The translations under genes and the position numbers were made by a program. The notes under the pieces were generated by a model. It was not told where the DNA came from. It searched no databases and saw only the letters and a list, made by a program, of their open reading frames with translations. A stretch of DNA of 64,000 nucleotides from Mangrovimonas xylaniphaga. Lineage in GTDB: Bacteria; Bacteroidota; Bacteroidia; Flavobacteriales; Flavobacteriaceae. Each line of letters opens with the position of its first letter. Position 1 is the first letter of the stretch. Positions 1-7,459 of this stretch are shown one piece after another. Where the stretch lies: NCBI RefSeq assembly GCF_001280435.1, contig NZ_LBIP01000013.1, forward strand, positions 1,488,001-1,552,000, written 5' to 3'.

Positions 1-1530
1 AAGCAAGTGAAAAAGCTTTTCTTCTTCAGAAAACTTGTCTTGCTCATCCATTGAAATTTTACGTTCAATAGATGACTTACTAGTATTCAAACTTCTTATT
101 TTATTTAATATTTGCTCAGCATTTATGGAACCCAATTTAATTTCAGAAGCATTTTCTACTCCTGAATCTGAGAACAAATTTTCTCTCTTTTTAATTAACT
201 TTTTCCTTTTGGTAATTAACTTTTCAATCTCATTATCATTGCTAATTACCTCTTCAGTAATCCCTGGCAATTCATTTAATAAGTTTCTTTTAAAACGATT
301 AAGTTCTGTATAATTATCCGCAAGTATTTTTTGTATTTGATTATTTCTAAAATCTTGCATTCTTGCTTCTAAAGCTTCATAAGCGGGAGAGCCTTCCTCC
401 ACTTCACGTTCACATATGTAACAAACATGATCCTCCAACATTTTTTGTACATATTCTGGTCCAGGCAATGTTATTGGAACAGGATTTTCTGATTTTTGAA
501 ATGACTTCAATTCATCACTTAAAATTCCAAGGTTTTTTGTTGAGTCTTTGATTAAGTCATCACATTTATTTAATATCCACTTTGAAATAAACTTTTCCTT
601 ACCTAAAACTGAAAGAGAATCAATTTTATCATTAATAGACTTTATTTCATAATCATATTGATGCAATTTGCTTTTTAGCTGAGTATACTTATCATAACCT
701 TTTAGCTTATCTTCTTCTTTTAAAATGGATTCTGTAAGATCTTGTAGTTCCTTTTGATTTTCTAAAAATTTAGACTCATAAGATGCTATTTTCTTTCTGG
801 TAATATCAATATCTGAAATCAAACGCTCTTGTTCATTAGAAAACTTTTTTTGCTTTCTTAATTCTGAGTCAATTTTTTTACCAATACTGATAACGGATTT
901 TTCAGTTATTGTCACTAGGTTCTCATAAATAGGAAAATAAGATATTTCTTTTATAGCATAATTTAATGTAGCAGGTCTACTAAAATCATATAGTTCATCT
1001 AATGTCTCTCCTTGAAACCACATGAACTTTCTAATACTTACAGGAAATATCTTATCTAAGAACCACCGATGTTCCCCTCTCTCTAAATACTTAGTCTCAC
1101 CGTCTTGAACGTACCAAATTAGAAGTTCGGGCTTTGATATAGGAAATACATCTTCACTCCCTTTTTTATAAGTTATCTCCTTTTCAAAATGATACTCAAC
1201 TAAGTCTCCTTTAGGCTCTTCAATTTCATGGTATTCTGCGGTTAAAGTAATCTTTATGGATGTTTTCATGACATCATCTACAGCGGTCTTAGAAACAACA
1301 TGATCAGGTAAAGTTATGACCTTATCAGCCGACTTCCATTCCTTTTTAGTTGTATCATCTTCCTTATCAACATAAACATTATTAAAAAATGTCCAATGAA
1401 AAGCATTAAATAAATGGGATTTACCTCCTGAGTTTTTAGCCGATACAATGTTTAATCCTTCATCAAAAGTGAATTCATTATAATCCACATAACAAAAGAA
1501 ATTCTCAATCTCTACTCTGTTAATTATCAT
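1..1530 (-). CDS. dndD: DndD-like SMC/Rad50-type ATPase, 3' end cut by window edge
   Basis: An open frame of 510 codons runs from the ATG at 1530 to the window edge without a stop, so the C-terminus is missing. The N-terminus (MIINRVEIENFFCY) is the first strand of an ABC/SMC ATPase head, followed by a Walker A loop, AKNSGGKS, at residues 31-38. From about residue 280 the protein is rich in charged heptads typical of a coiled coil, interrupted by a zinc-hook motif CYIC at 370-373. Walker B and signature motifs would lie in the missing part. Known: DndD is the ATPase of DNA phosphorothioation and has this SMC-like layout. The gene starts 2 bases after the stop of the 72-residue gene, so it is co-transcribed with the desulfurase and helicase. 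Another Rad50-like defence ATPase is possible; the desulfurase neighbour favours DndD. Confidence 0.7.
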   Translation of the reverse strand, partial: MIINRVEIENFFCYVDYNEFTFDEGLNIVSAKNSGGKSHLFNAFHWTFFNNVYVDKEDDTTKKEWKSADKVITLPDHVVSKTAVDDVMKTSIKITLTAEYHEIEEPKGDLVEYHFEKEITYKKGSEDVFPISKPELLIWYVQDGETKYLERGEHRWFLDKIFPVSIRKFMWFQGETLDELYDFSRPATLNYAIKEISYFPIYENLVTITEKSVISIGKKIDSELRKQKKFSNEQERLISDIDITRKKIASYESKFLENQKELQDLTESILKEEDKLKGYDKYTQLKSKLHQYDYEIKSINDKIDSLSVLGKEKFISKWILNKCDDLIKDSTKNLGILSDELKSFQKSENPVPITLPGPEYVQKMLEDHVCYICEREVEEGSPAYEALEARMQDFRNNQIQKILADNYTELNRFKRNLLNELPGITEEVISNDNEIEKLITKRKKLIKKRENLFSDSGVENASEIKLGSINAEQILNKIRSLNTSKSSIERKISMDEQDKFSEEEKLFHLL

Positions 1531-1532
1531 TC

Positions 1533-1751
1533 TTAATTTGCTTTAATTCTCATATAGTTAATTATAAAATTTTCAAACTCCCCCCTTGCTTTATCCGTCA
1601 AATCAGAGTCTGATTTATATCTCAACAAAACATCAAAGGCTTTGTACAACACAGAAGGATCTAAATCTTTTTCCTTTATTATTTCTGAAAATTCTTTTTC
1701 ATTAAGAATTTCACGAAATTCTTCTCTTAATGAGTCATTTAATGTTTTCAT
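1533..1751 (-). CDS. Small Dnd-cluster-associated protein (72 aa)
   Basis: A 72-residue, highly charged, predicted all-helical protein with no signal peptide or membrane segment. It lies between the helicase (2-base gap upstream) and the DndD-like ATPase (2-base gap downstream), so translation of the three is probably coupled. Small proteins of this size are common companions of DNA-modification ATPases, but no catalytic motif is visible. It does not resemble DndE in any way I can show. It might be a subunit or adaptor of the ATPase; this is inference from spacing only. Confidence 0.65.
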   Translation of the reverse strand: MKTLNDSLREEFREILNEKEFSEIIKEKDLDPSVLYKAFDVLLRYKSDSDLTDKARGEFENFIINYMRIKAN

Positions 1752-1753
1752 TT

Positions 1754-4021
1754 CTAGTTATAATTTTCAAGTTCTTTGTTAGCTAATTCGTAAATATCTA
1801 TATCTAGATCGTAGCAGACCTGTTCCAATTGCCTTAAACATAAATCCTTATTTTCACTTAAAACTGCAAAATTGACCAATCTTCTTAGCTCCGAGAGAAA
1901 TATGTTTTTTTCTATTTTAGTTAGTTTCTCATCAGTATCGGTATGATTAATTATAGGTTTAACAATCAGATCATAAATAATTGCATGATCCTTTCCTGAA
2001 AACCTTCGTAAAACCCGTCCTCTACGCTGTACATATTGCCGTGGATTTCCTGTTGAAGAGCAAAATATAGCATATTTAGTTTGCGGAATATCTACGCCTT
2101 CATCAAGACATTTCATTGCTAATAAGGCATCTAATTTGTTAGTTTTAAACTGTTCTAATATTTGATTTCGGTTATGAGTCTCTCCTGTAAACTTGGCCAT
2201 TCTCAAACTATAAGCATCGTATAATGCCTCCAAATAATTATCTATTAATCGATCATTTTCTCTCTCAATACCGAGAACATCATCATCATTTTCAACATAA
2301 TTCACCTCAATGCCCTCGGGTACATAAATAAAAGCGTTATTAAAGTTTTCACTGCCTATTTCTCCGACAATAGAAACTAACTCATTTAATTTTCTTGATG
2401 CTTTATGAATAACATTCTTTCTTTTTATCAGTAAATTATTCACATACTCCGACTCATAATATTTGCCTGTCTCGGGATTTATGTATTTTGTAAGTTCCTT
2501 AGAAATCTTTAAATACTCATCTTGCTCTTCGGGTTCTAAACTAACAATCTTAGGATAGTAATAATATTTACATAAAACGCCATTATCTATTGCTATTTTC
2601 ATGTTATACTCAAACGTATACTCGTCAGGAGACGTATCGAAGTATTGGGCTAAAACGGTATTTCCATAATCATCAAATTGACGCTCAGGAGTTGCTGATA
2701 ATCCTATACGATTTTCTATATAATTTGGAAGAACACGAGTAAAACCAATAGAACCCATAGTATGAGCTTCATCAGCAATCATTGTTATCTTATCAAAATC
2801 ATTTTTAAAACAATCCTTGAAAATGGACTGAAAATTCACCCCCTTAAAAGTCGCATAGGTTGTAATTATTGCATAGTCTACTTGCCGTCCAAAAATCACA
2901 GATTTCCCAATACTTTTTAACTCATCCTTCCAATTACCATTAATACTACAACAAAGAATAATATTTTGAAAATTAAATTTATCTCTAACCTCACTCACCC
3001 ATTGAGATGCCAATGCTGTAGTTGGGACAAAAACAATAAACTTATAAAAACCATGCTCTTTATATTCATTAAGCATACAATTTAAAGATGTAATTGTCTT
3101 CCCAGTTCCTGTGGCCATGGCAAACAACCCTTTTTTATTATTATCCAACCATTTTTTATGTGCCAAAACCTGATAATCATAAGGCTCTCCACCATAAGGG
3201 AACCTTGGTTTATTTTCCATCTCTACGAAATGTTGTAGTTTTTCAATAGCTCTTTTTATGGAATTTTGAATATTTGAATTCTTAAGTATATTATTTCTTT
3301 TTCGCAATAATTCCTTTTCATTAACTATTAAATCTTCAATTCTTTTATTTCCAAATTGTTCACATATAGCCGATTTTACCTCATCAATACTTAAATATTC
3401 CACATGCTCAACTTGTTCCGAAAATAAACTATCAAAATGCTTGTTTTGTTTCATAACAGCTCTATTCGAACTACTATCTTCCCAAGACAATCGACACTCT
3501 AATTCCTCCAAATTTTCAAGAAATCCATAATAAGTGAAATTACATGAAGACTTATAACTAATTGAATTTTCTCCATCTGAGAAAACACCAGACTTATAAT
3601 GAGAAATCCCTCTTCCCTTTTTAGGTCGAATTATTTTTATCTCAATTCTATTATTGGCTATTAGCCAAGCAAAACATTCAAAAAAATGAGTACCATACTC
3701 ATCCAATGTTTTTTTAAGCTCCTTTATATCATTAAAGTTTAATAAGCTTGAAGAAAGATTTTCTTTATTTTGCCCTCTTTTTATAGCTTCTTTATCTTCT
3801 TCTGAAAGCACATTGTTAATTATTGCTCTCATTTTACCTCCTGAGCAAATAAAATTAGCAAAGCCCAGAGACAAAACATTTAAAGCTGAAGAACTGAAAT
3901 AACCTAATAGTAAATCAAATGTTTTACTATTACATAGAGCATCTAAATAAAATTGTAAAGGTTCATCTTCGGTACCTGTTTTGTAATCTCTATCTTCTGC
4001 CCATGTTACATCTTTTAGCAT
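1754..4021 (-). CDS. Dnd-associated restriction helicase: PLD-like nuclease plus SF2 helicase
   Basis: 755 residues. The N-terminal third resembles a phospholipase-D-fold nuclease, with an HxK motif (H141, K143) and an Asp at 149 followed by a strand and SCNFT. The rest is a superfamily 2 DEAH helicase: motif I ATGTGKT (303-309), motif II DEAH (417-420), motif III LSATPER (441-447) and motif VI QRRGRVLRR (from 665). Known: PLD-helicase fusions of this size occur beside dnd genes as candidate restriction proteins that cut DNA lacking phosphorothioate. It starts 25 bases after the cysteine desulfurase and belongs to the same operon. Only one PLD half-motif is seen, so a dimer would be needed for a complete active site, as in other single-HKD enzymes. 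Confidence 0.75.
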   Translation of the reverse strand: MLKDVTWAEDRDYKTGTEDEPLQFYLDALCNSKTFDLLLGYFSSSALNVLSLGFANFICSGGKMRAIINNVLSEEDKEAIKRGQNKENLSSSLLNFNDIKELKKTLDEYGTHFFECFAWLIANNRIEIKIIRPKKGRGISHYKSGVFSDGENSISYKSSCNFTYYGFLENLEELECRLSWEDSSSNRAVMKQNKHFDSLFSEQVEHVEYLSIDEVKSAICEQFGNKRIEDLIVNEKELLRKRNNILKNSNIQNSIKRAIEKLQHFVEMENKPRFPYGGEPYDYQVLAHKKWLDNNKKGLFAMATGTGKTITSLNCMLNEYKEHGFYKFIVFVPTTALASQWVSEVRDKFNFQNIILCCSINGNWKDELKSIGKSVIFGRQVDYAIITTYATFKGVNFQSIFKDCFKNDFDKITMIADEAHTMGSIGFTRVLPNYIENRIGLSATPERQFDDYGNTVLAQYFDTSPDEYTFEYNMKIAIDNGVLCKYYYYPKIVSLEPEEQDEYLKISKELTKYINPETGKYYESEYVNNLLIKRKNVIHKASRKLNELVSIVGEIGSENFNNAFIYVPEGIEVNYVENDDDVLGIERENDRLIDNYLEALYDAYSLRMAKFTGETHNRNQILEQFKTNKLDALLAMKCLDEGVDIPQTKYAIFCSSTGNPRQYVQRRGRVLRRFSGKDHAIIYDLIVKPIINHTDTDEKLTKIEKNIFLSELRRLVNFAVLSENKDLCLRQLEQVCYDLDIDIYELANKELENYN

Positions 4022-4046
4022 AAATTTGAATTTAATTCTTTTCGGA

Positions 4047-5111
4047 TTAAAAACTTAAACGCAATATATTTTTTGTGTTTTTCATTTTTAGAGCTTTCAA
4101 AACATGTGAAAGCTCAACGATTTCTGAATTACATGCACTACCTGTTGAAGCCACAAATTCTTTAGATTTCATCATTAAATATTGCTCAGCTTCAAAACCT
4201 ATTAAAGTAACACTAATGATGTGAGGAGCTCTATTAGCTTCTTTGAAATTTACATAACCTATGTTGTTGCTTTCATAGTAGGTCTCCAATTCATGTCTTT
4301 TTTTAATTAGGTTTGTAACGTTAGAATCAAACTCGATTTTGGCTACTTCAGAAGCTTTACCAAGACCTACAATTAAAGGGGTATTATAGGTGCCGCCTCT
4401 TAGGCCTTTTTCTTGTCCTCCTCCATGGATTAACGGGATGATCTCAACACCTTGTCTTTTGTAAAGGGCTCCAATTCCCTTAGGTCCATTTAATTTATGT
4501 CCTGAAAGGCATAACATGTCGATATTGTCCTTTTCTATATCTACTTTAACTTTACCTACAGCTTGCGTGGCATCACAAAAAAAGCTGATTCCGTATTCTT
4601 GGGCTATCTCTCCTATCTCTTTTATTGGTTGTATGATGCCTATTTCATTGTTCACATACATAATTACAAAAAGTATAGTGCTTTCTGTTACGGAATTCCT
4701 CAATTGCTCCAATGAAATGAGACCGTTATTGTCAACATCCAAATAGGTCACTTCAAAGCCTTTGCTTTCTAGATATTCGCAGGTTGCTAATACAGCTTTA
4801 TGTTCCGTTTTAACGGTTATGATATGATTTCCTTTGTGTGAATTTGCTTCGGTGAATCCTTTTATTCCAAGATTTATTGCTTCCGTTGCTCCCGAGGTAA
4901 ATATGATTTCCTTGGTATTAGCATTTATTAAATCAGCAACTTGAGACCGGGCTTTTTCAATGGCGTCTTTAGCAATCTTTCCATAACTGTGGTTACTAGA
5001 AGCATTACCAAAAAGATCAGTAAAATATGGTAGCATTTCTTCCAAAACCCTTTTGTCTACTTTTGTTGTTGACGCATTGTCTAGGTATAAAGGCAATTTT
5101 GGTATTGACAT
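4047..5111 (-). CDS. dndA: Cysteine desulfurase of the DndA/IscS family, short C-terminus
   Basis: A PLP enzyme that removes sulfur from cysteine and passes it on as a persulfide; in Dnd systems the acceptor is DndC. Visible motifs are YLDNASTT at the N-terminus, SGATEA (73-78), TEH (102-104), the PLP lysine in SGHK (K206) and the catalytic cysteine loop STGSACNS (C327). The protein is 354 residues and stops at LRLSF, exactly where family members normally continue with GR and a further helical segment, so about 30 or more C-terminal residues are absent. It is the first gene of the operon with helicase, small protein and ATPase. DndC, DndB and DndE are not in the window. A housekeeping IscS is unlikely given the neighbours and the absence of an IscU gene. 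Confidence 0.8.
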   Translation of the reverse strand: MSIPKLPLYLDNASTTKVDKRVLEEMLPYFTDLFGNASSNHSYGKIAKDAIEKARSQVADLINANTKEIIFTSGATEAINLGIKGFTEANSHKGNHIITVKTEHKAVLATCEYLESKGFEVTYLDVDNNGLISLEQLRNSVTESTILFVIMYVNNEIGIIQPIKEIGEIAQEYGISFFCDATQAVGKVKVDIEKDNIDMLCLSGHKLNGPKGIGALYKRQGVEIIPLIHGGGQEKGLRGGTYNTPLIVGLGKASEVAKIEFDSNVTNLIKKRHELETYYESNNIGYVNFKEANRAPHIISVTLIGFEAEQYLMMKSKEFVASTGSACNSEIVELSHVLKALKMKNTKNILRLSF

Positions 5112-5148
5112 TAATAGGGTGGTGGTTAAATTTCGAATATATTATCCT

Positions 5149-5156
5149 CAAATATA
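5149..5156 (-). promoter_or_regulatory. Bacteroidota -7 box for the Dnd operon
   Basis: On the minus strand the sequence reads TATATTTG, an exact match to TAnnTTTG, 38 bases before the start codon of the cysteine desulfurase. No TTG is seen at the usual upstream spacing, so the match rests on the -7 box alone. Confidence 0.4.
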
Positions 5157-5283
5157 TTAAAACATAAATTTTTTTTCATAAATAATGACAAGAAAAAGGT
5201 AGGTAATATGGGTGCTTTTTTAAGTTTATTGCGTCAATTTGTTAAAAAGATGTAAGTTGATATTGTAATAGTGAGTTGGCTAC

Positions 5284-5520
5284 CTAAATAAATTCCTTTT
5301 TGGGAATAACGTATTCTGCTAGCTTTACACCTTTACTTATTTCAGTGTGGTAAGAGGTTTGTATTCTTGCGGCTTCTGCAATGTCTTTTTTTGAAAATTT
5401 ACTTTTCTGGATATGCTCTGCATACTTAATTCCGAAGAGATGGATCATGGCTACGGCAGATCCTTGTGGTGCGTTATGGTGCATTTCGCCTAATTTGGCG
5501 CCTAATTCATTTATGGTCAT
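5284..5520 (-). CDS. Small HTH-like protein (78 aa)
   Basis: 78 residues, soluble, predicted helical. The middle (FGIKYAEHIQ) and the part FSKKDIAEAARIQTSYHTEI look like a helix-turn-helix pair, the second reading as 'initiate at IAEAA, recognise at SYHTEISKG'. Similar short proteins in Bacteroidota are annotated only as HTH-like. It lies 170 bases upstream of the Dnd operon on the same strand, so it could be a local regulator or the end of a separate transcript. An 8-base palindrome, ACACGTGT, occurs about 100 bases upstream of its start. No partner or reaction can be assigned. Confidence 0.6.
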   Translation of the reverse strand: MTINELGAKLGEMHHNAPQGSAVAMIHLFGIKYAEHIQKSKFSKKDIAEAARIQTSYHTEISKGVKLAEYVIPKKEFI

Positions 5521-5820
5521 GTGTTGGTTTTTTGGGTTGGTTGTTATTATAAATACTACTTATTTCTGAAAATAAATCAACATGTGATAGGTTTATCTCC
5601 ACTAAAATATGGATTTTGAGGACACGTGTTTTACGGTTATCCTTAATGAATATTGGTGGATTTTGGGGGTAAAACCATTAAAATAAGTTTAATTTAACGG
5701 TTTTTGTTTCTTGTAATGAAAGAGTCTTTTTGGTCAAACAAAAATATCGAGAGCTGTTAACCTTCGATATTTATACTTTGTACACTTGGTGATATGCTAC
5801 CCTTTTTATGTAATTCTTGT
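5521..5820. other. Intergenic region with an ACACGTGT palindrome
   Basis: 300 bases without a supported gene. The only structure I can see is the perfect palindrome ACACGTGT at 5622-5629, a possible operator for the HTH-like gene that starts at 5520. The remainder is plain AT-rich sequence. Confidence 0.4.
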
Positions 5821-6915
5821 CTAATCTATTCTAATAAATTTACCAAAAACCCAACCAACTACTCCGTTATCTCGTTTTACTTTATACCAAGATTCATTGA
5901 TGTAATCTACAGTATCTTCAGGCACCATGCCTTCTTTTGTCTTTCCTTCTTTAGTTTTAAAACTTATTAAAAGTTCTACAGGTGATTCTTCATTAATTGA
6001 AATGACTTTAACAGATTTTCCTTTTTGTAAAATGTTGTCTTCACCCTCTCTATCAGTTACAATAATGTCACTTTTGATTAATGCAGTTTGTTCTTCAGAA
6101 GTGTAGGTGCCTAAGACAACAACTTTTTCTCCAGCTTCTTTAAAAGATCCTACTATATTCGATGTTGTAGAATGTCCATTTCTGATAATTATATCTGTTC
6201 CTGTAATTGTTGCATAGTTATCATTTTTTTCTTCATTTTTACTTGCCATCCACTCTTCTCCATATTCCATCATATCCGATTCATATTCGGCTTCAAGTTG
6301 AGACATGTCTTCTTCAGTCAATTCATCAGAATTTGAGGCAACTTCTTTTTTAGGTTTTTCTTTATCAGTTGTTGAATTTGTTACTAAAGTTTTTTTACTT
6401 CCCGCTTTTGTGTATTCCTTTACTTCATCTGCTTTTCCCGACATCGTTACAAATGCTAGTGAAAAAACTAATGTTATAGTTCCCAATATAATTCCTGCTA
6501 TTAGGCCTGTTGGGAGTTCTTTATCTTTTTTTTCTTCTATTTCAGGGGATTCAATTAATTTTTTAAAATTATTTGCTCCATATAGCTCTTTATACAAGTA
6601 AATATTCTTTTTGATTCTTTTGTTTTCTAAAGCAAATAAATGGGCAAGAGGTTTTATGAGGAAAGGAAGGGCAAATAACAATACCCATATATTAGATATA
6701 GGCGAATACAATATGATCAGCAATAGAATCACTGCTATAAAGTAATTTATGCGGTAAAAAATCATCCGGGTTTCCTTTTTATTACTTTTAAATGCATTCT
6801 TTATATGATCGTGATCTTCTGCTAAGAATAATTTATCTTCATTCCCTAAAAGGTAGGCTTTTATAGTTTTTCCTTTTGTTAAAAAGTAATTCTTTATAAG
6901 TTCTTCTGTAAACAT
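5821..6915 (-). CDS. Membrane protein with C-terminal SH3-like domains (third gene of an unknown operon)
   Basis: 364 residues. Two adjacent hydrophobic helices (about 51-73 and 75-96) and a third (about 135-158) give an integral membrane protein. An acidic, Lys/Ser-rich linker (160-230) follows, then two bacterial SH3-like repeats; the last ends in YKVKRDNGVVGWVFGKFIRID-like sequence with the typical GWV turn. Known: bacterial SH3 domains bind cell-wall or peptide ligands. The gene lies 4 bases after the 179-residue coiled-coil gene, itself overlapping the 578-residue gene, so the three form one operon. No enzyme motif is present; a role as membrane anchor or sensor of the operon is inference. 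Confidence 0.7.
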   Translation of the reverse strand: MFTEELIKNYFLTKGKTIKAYLLGNEDKLFLAEDHDHIKNAFKSNKKETRMIFYRINYFIAVILLLIILYSPISNIWVLLFALPFLIKPLAHLFALENKRIKKNIYLYKELYGANNFKKLIESPEIEEKKDKELPTGLIAGIILGTITLVFSLAFVTMSGKADEVKEYTKAGSKKTLVTNSTTDKEKPKKEVASNSDELTEEDMSQLEAEYESDMMEYGEEWMASKNEEKNDNYATITGTDIIIRNGHSTTSNIVGSFKEAGEKVVVLGTYTSEEQTALIKSDIIVTDREGEDNILQKGKSVKVISINEESPVELLISFKTKEGKTKEGMVPEDTVDYINESWYKVKRDNGVVGWVFGKFIRID

Positions 6916-6919
6916 AATT

Positions 6920-7459
6920 TTAAAATTCTAATGTACCGCCATTGAGCAAATCATCAATTTCTTGATCACTAACATCGCTAGCTTCATTTGGGTTATGAAA
7001 ATTATTTATTGTATTAGCCAACTGTCCTAAAGACATATTATCAGCATTATTTTGAAGTTTTAAAAAATCTTCTTGATTTTTCTTTATTTTTTCTTTTAGG
7101 TTTAAAAGTTTTTCTTCGTAATTCTTTAAAAATAGGTCAGTTAGTTCCTTGTTTTTCTTTTGAAGAATACTTTGTTTTTGCTTTAGGTCAATGGTTTTTA
7201 AAACATCCGACAAGCAAGATATTCCTGTTAGTACAATTGCCTTTTTGGAATCATTGTCAATCTTGTCGAAGCGTTTGTCATTTTCCATTTTTTTGAAAAG
7301 TAAATTGACGACATGTTCTTTGTTTTCGGCATTGTTTACAATTAGTTCCTCATAATAATTATGAATATTTTCAGTTAAGAAGTTTTTGTACTCATCAGAA
7401 CTCATTTTGGTTAGTTCTGTTTGAGTAATAAGGCTATTTTCCATGTTATATAAGTTCAT
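6920..7459 (-). CDS. Coiled-coil protein (179 aa), second gene of the unknown operon
   Basis: 179 residues, no signal peptide or membrane segment. The middle (about 85-140) is a long Lys/Glu/Leu-rich coiled coil (KQSILQKKNKELTDL onward), and the C-terminus is acidic with SDQEIDDLLNGG. Its start codon lies inside the last 14 bases of the upstream 578-residue gene in another frame, so translation is very probably coupled and the products likely interact in fixed ratio. I do not recognise the family. A second in-frame Met at residue 6 (MENSLITQ), still inside the overlap, is an alternative start. Confidence 0.65.
   Translation of the reverse strand: MNLYNMENSLITQTELTKMSSDEYKNFLTENIHNYYEELIVNNAENKEHVVNLLFKKMENDKRFDKIDNDSKKAIVLTGISCLSDVLKTIDLKQKQSILQKKNKELTDLFLKNYEEKLLNLKEKIKKNQEDFLKLQNNADNMSLGQLANTINNFHNPNEASDVSDQEIDDLLNGGTLEF

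Noticed and set aside
5284-5520. DndE or DndB as identity of the 78-residue gene
   Set aside because: It lies upstream of the operon start, and shows an HTH-like pattern without DndE or DndB motifs.
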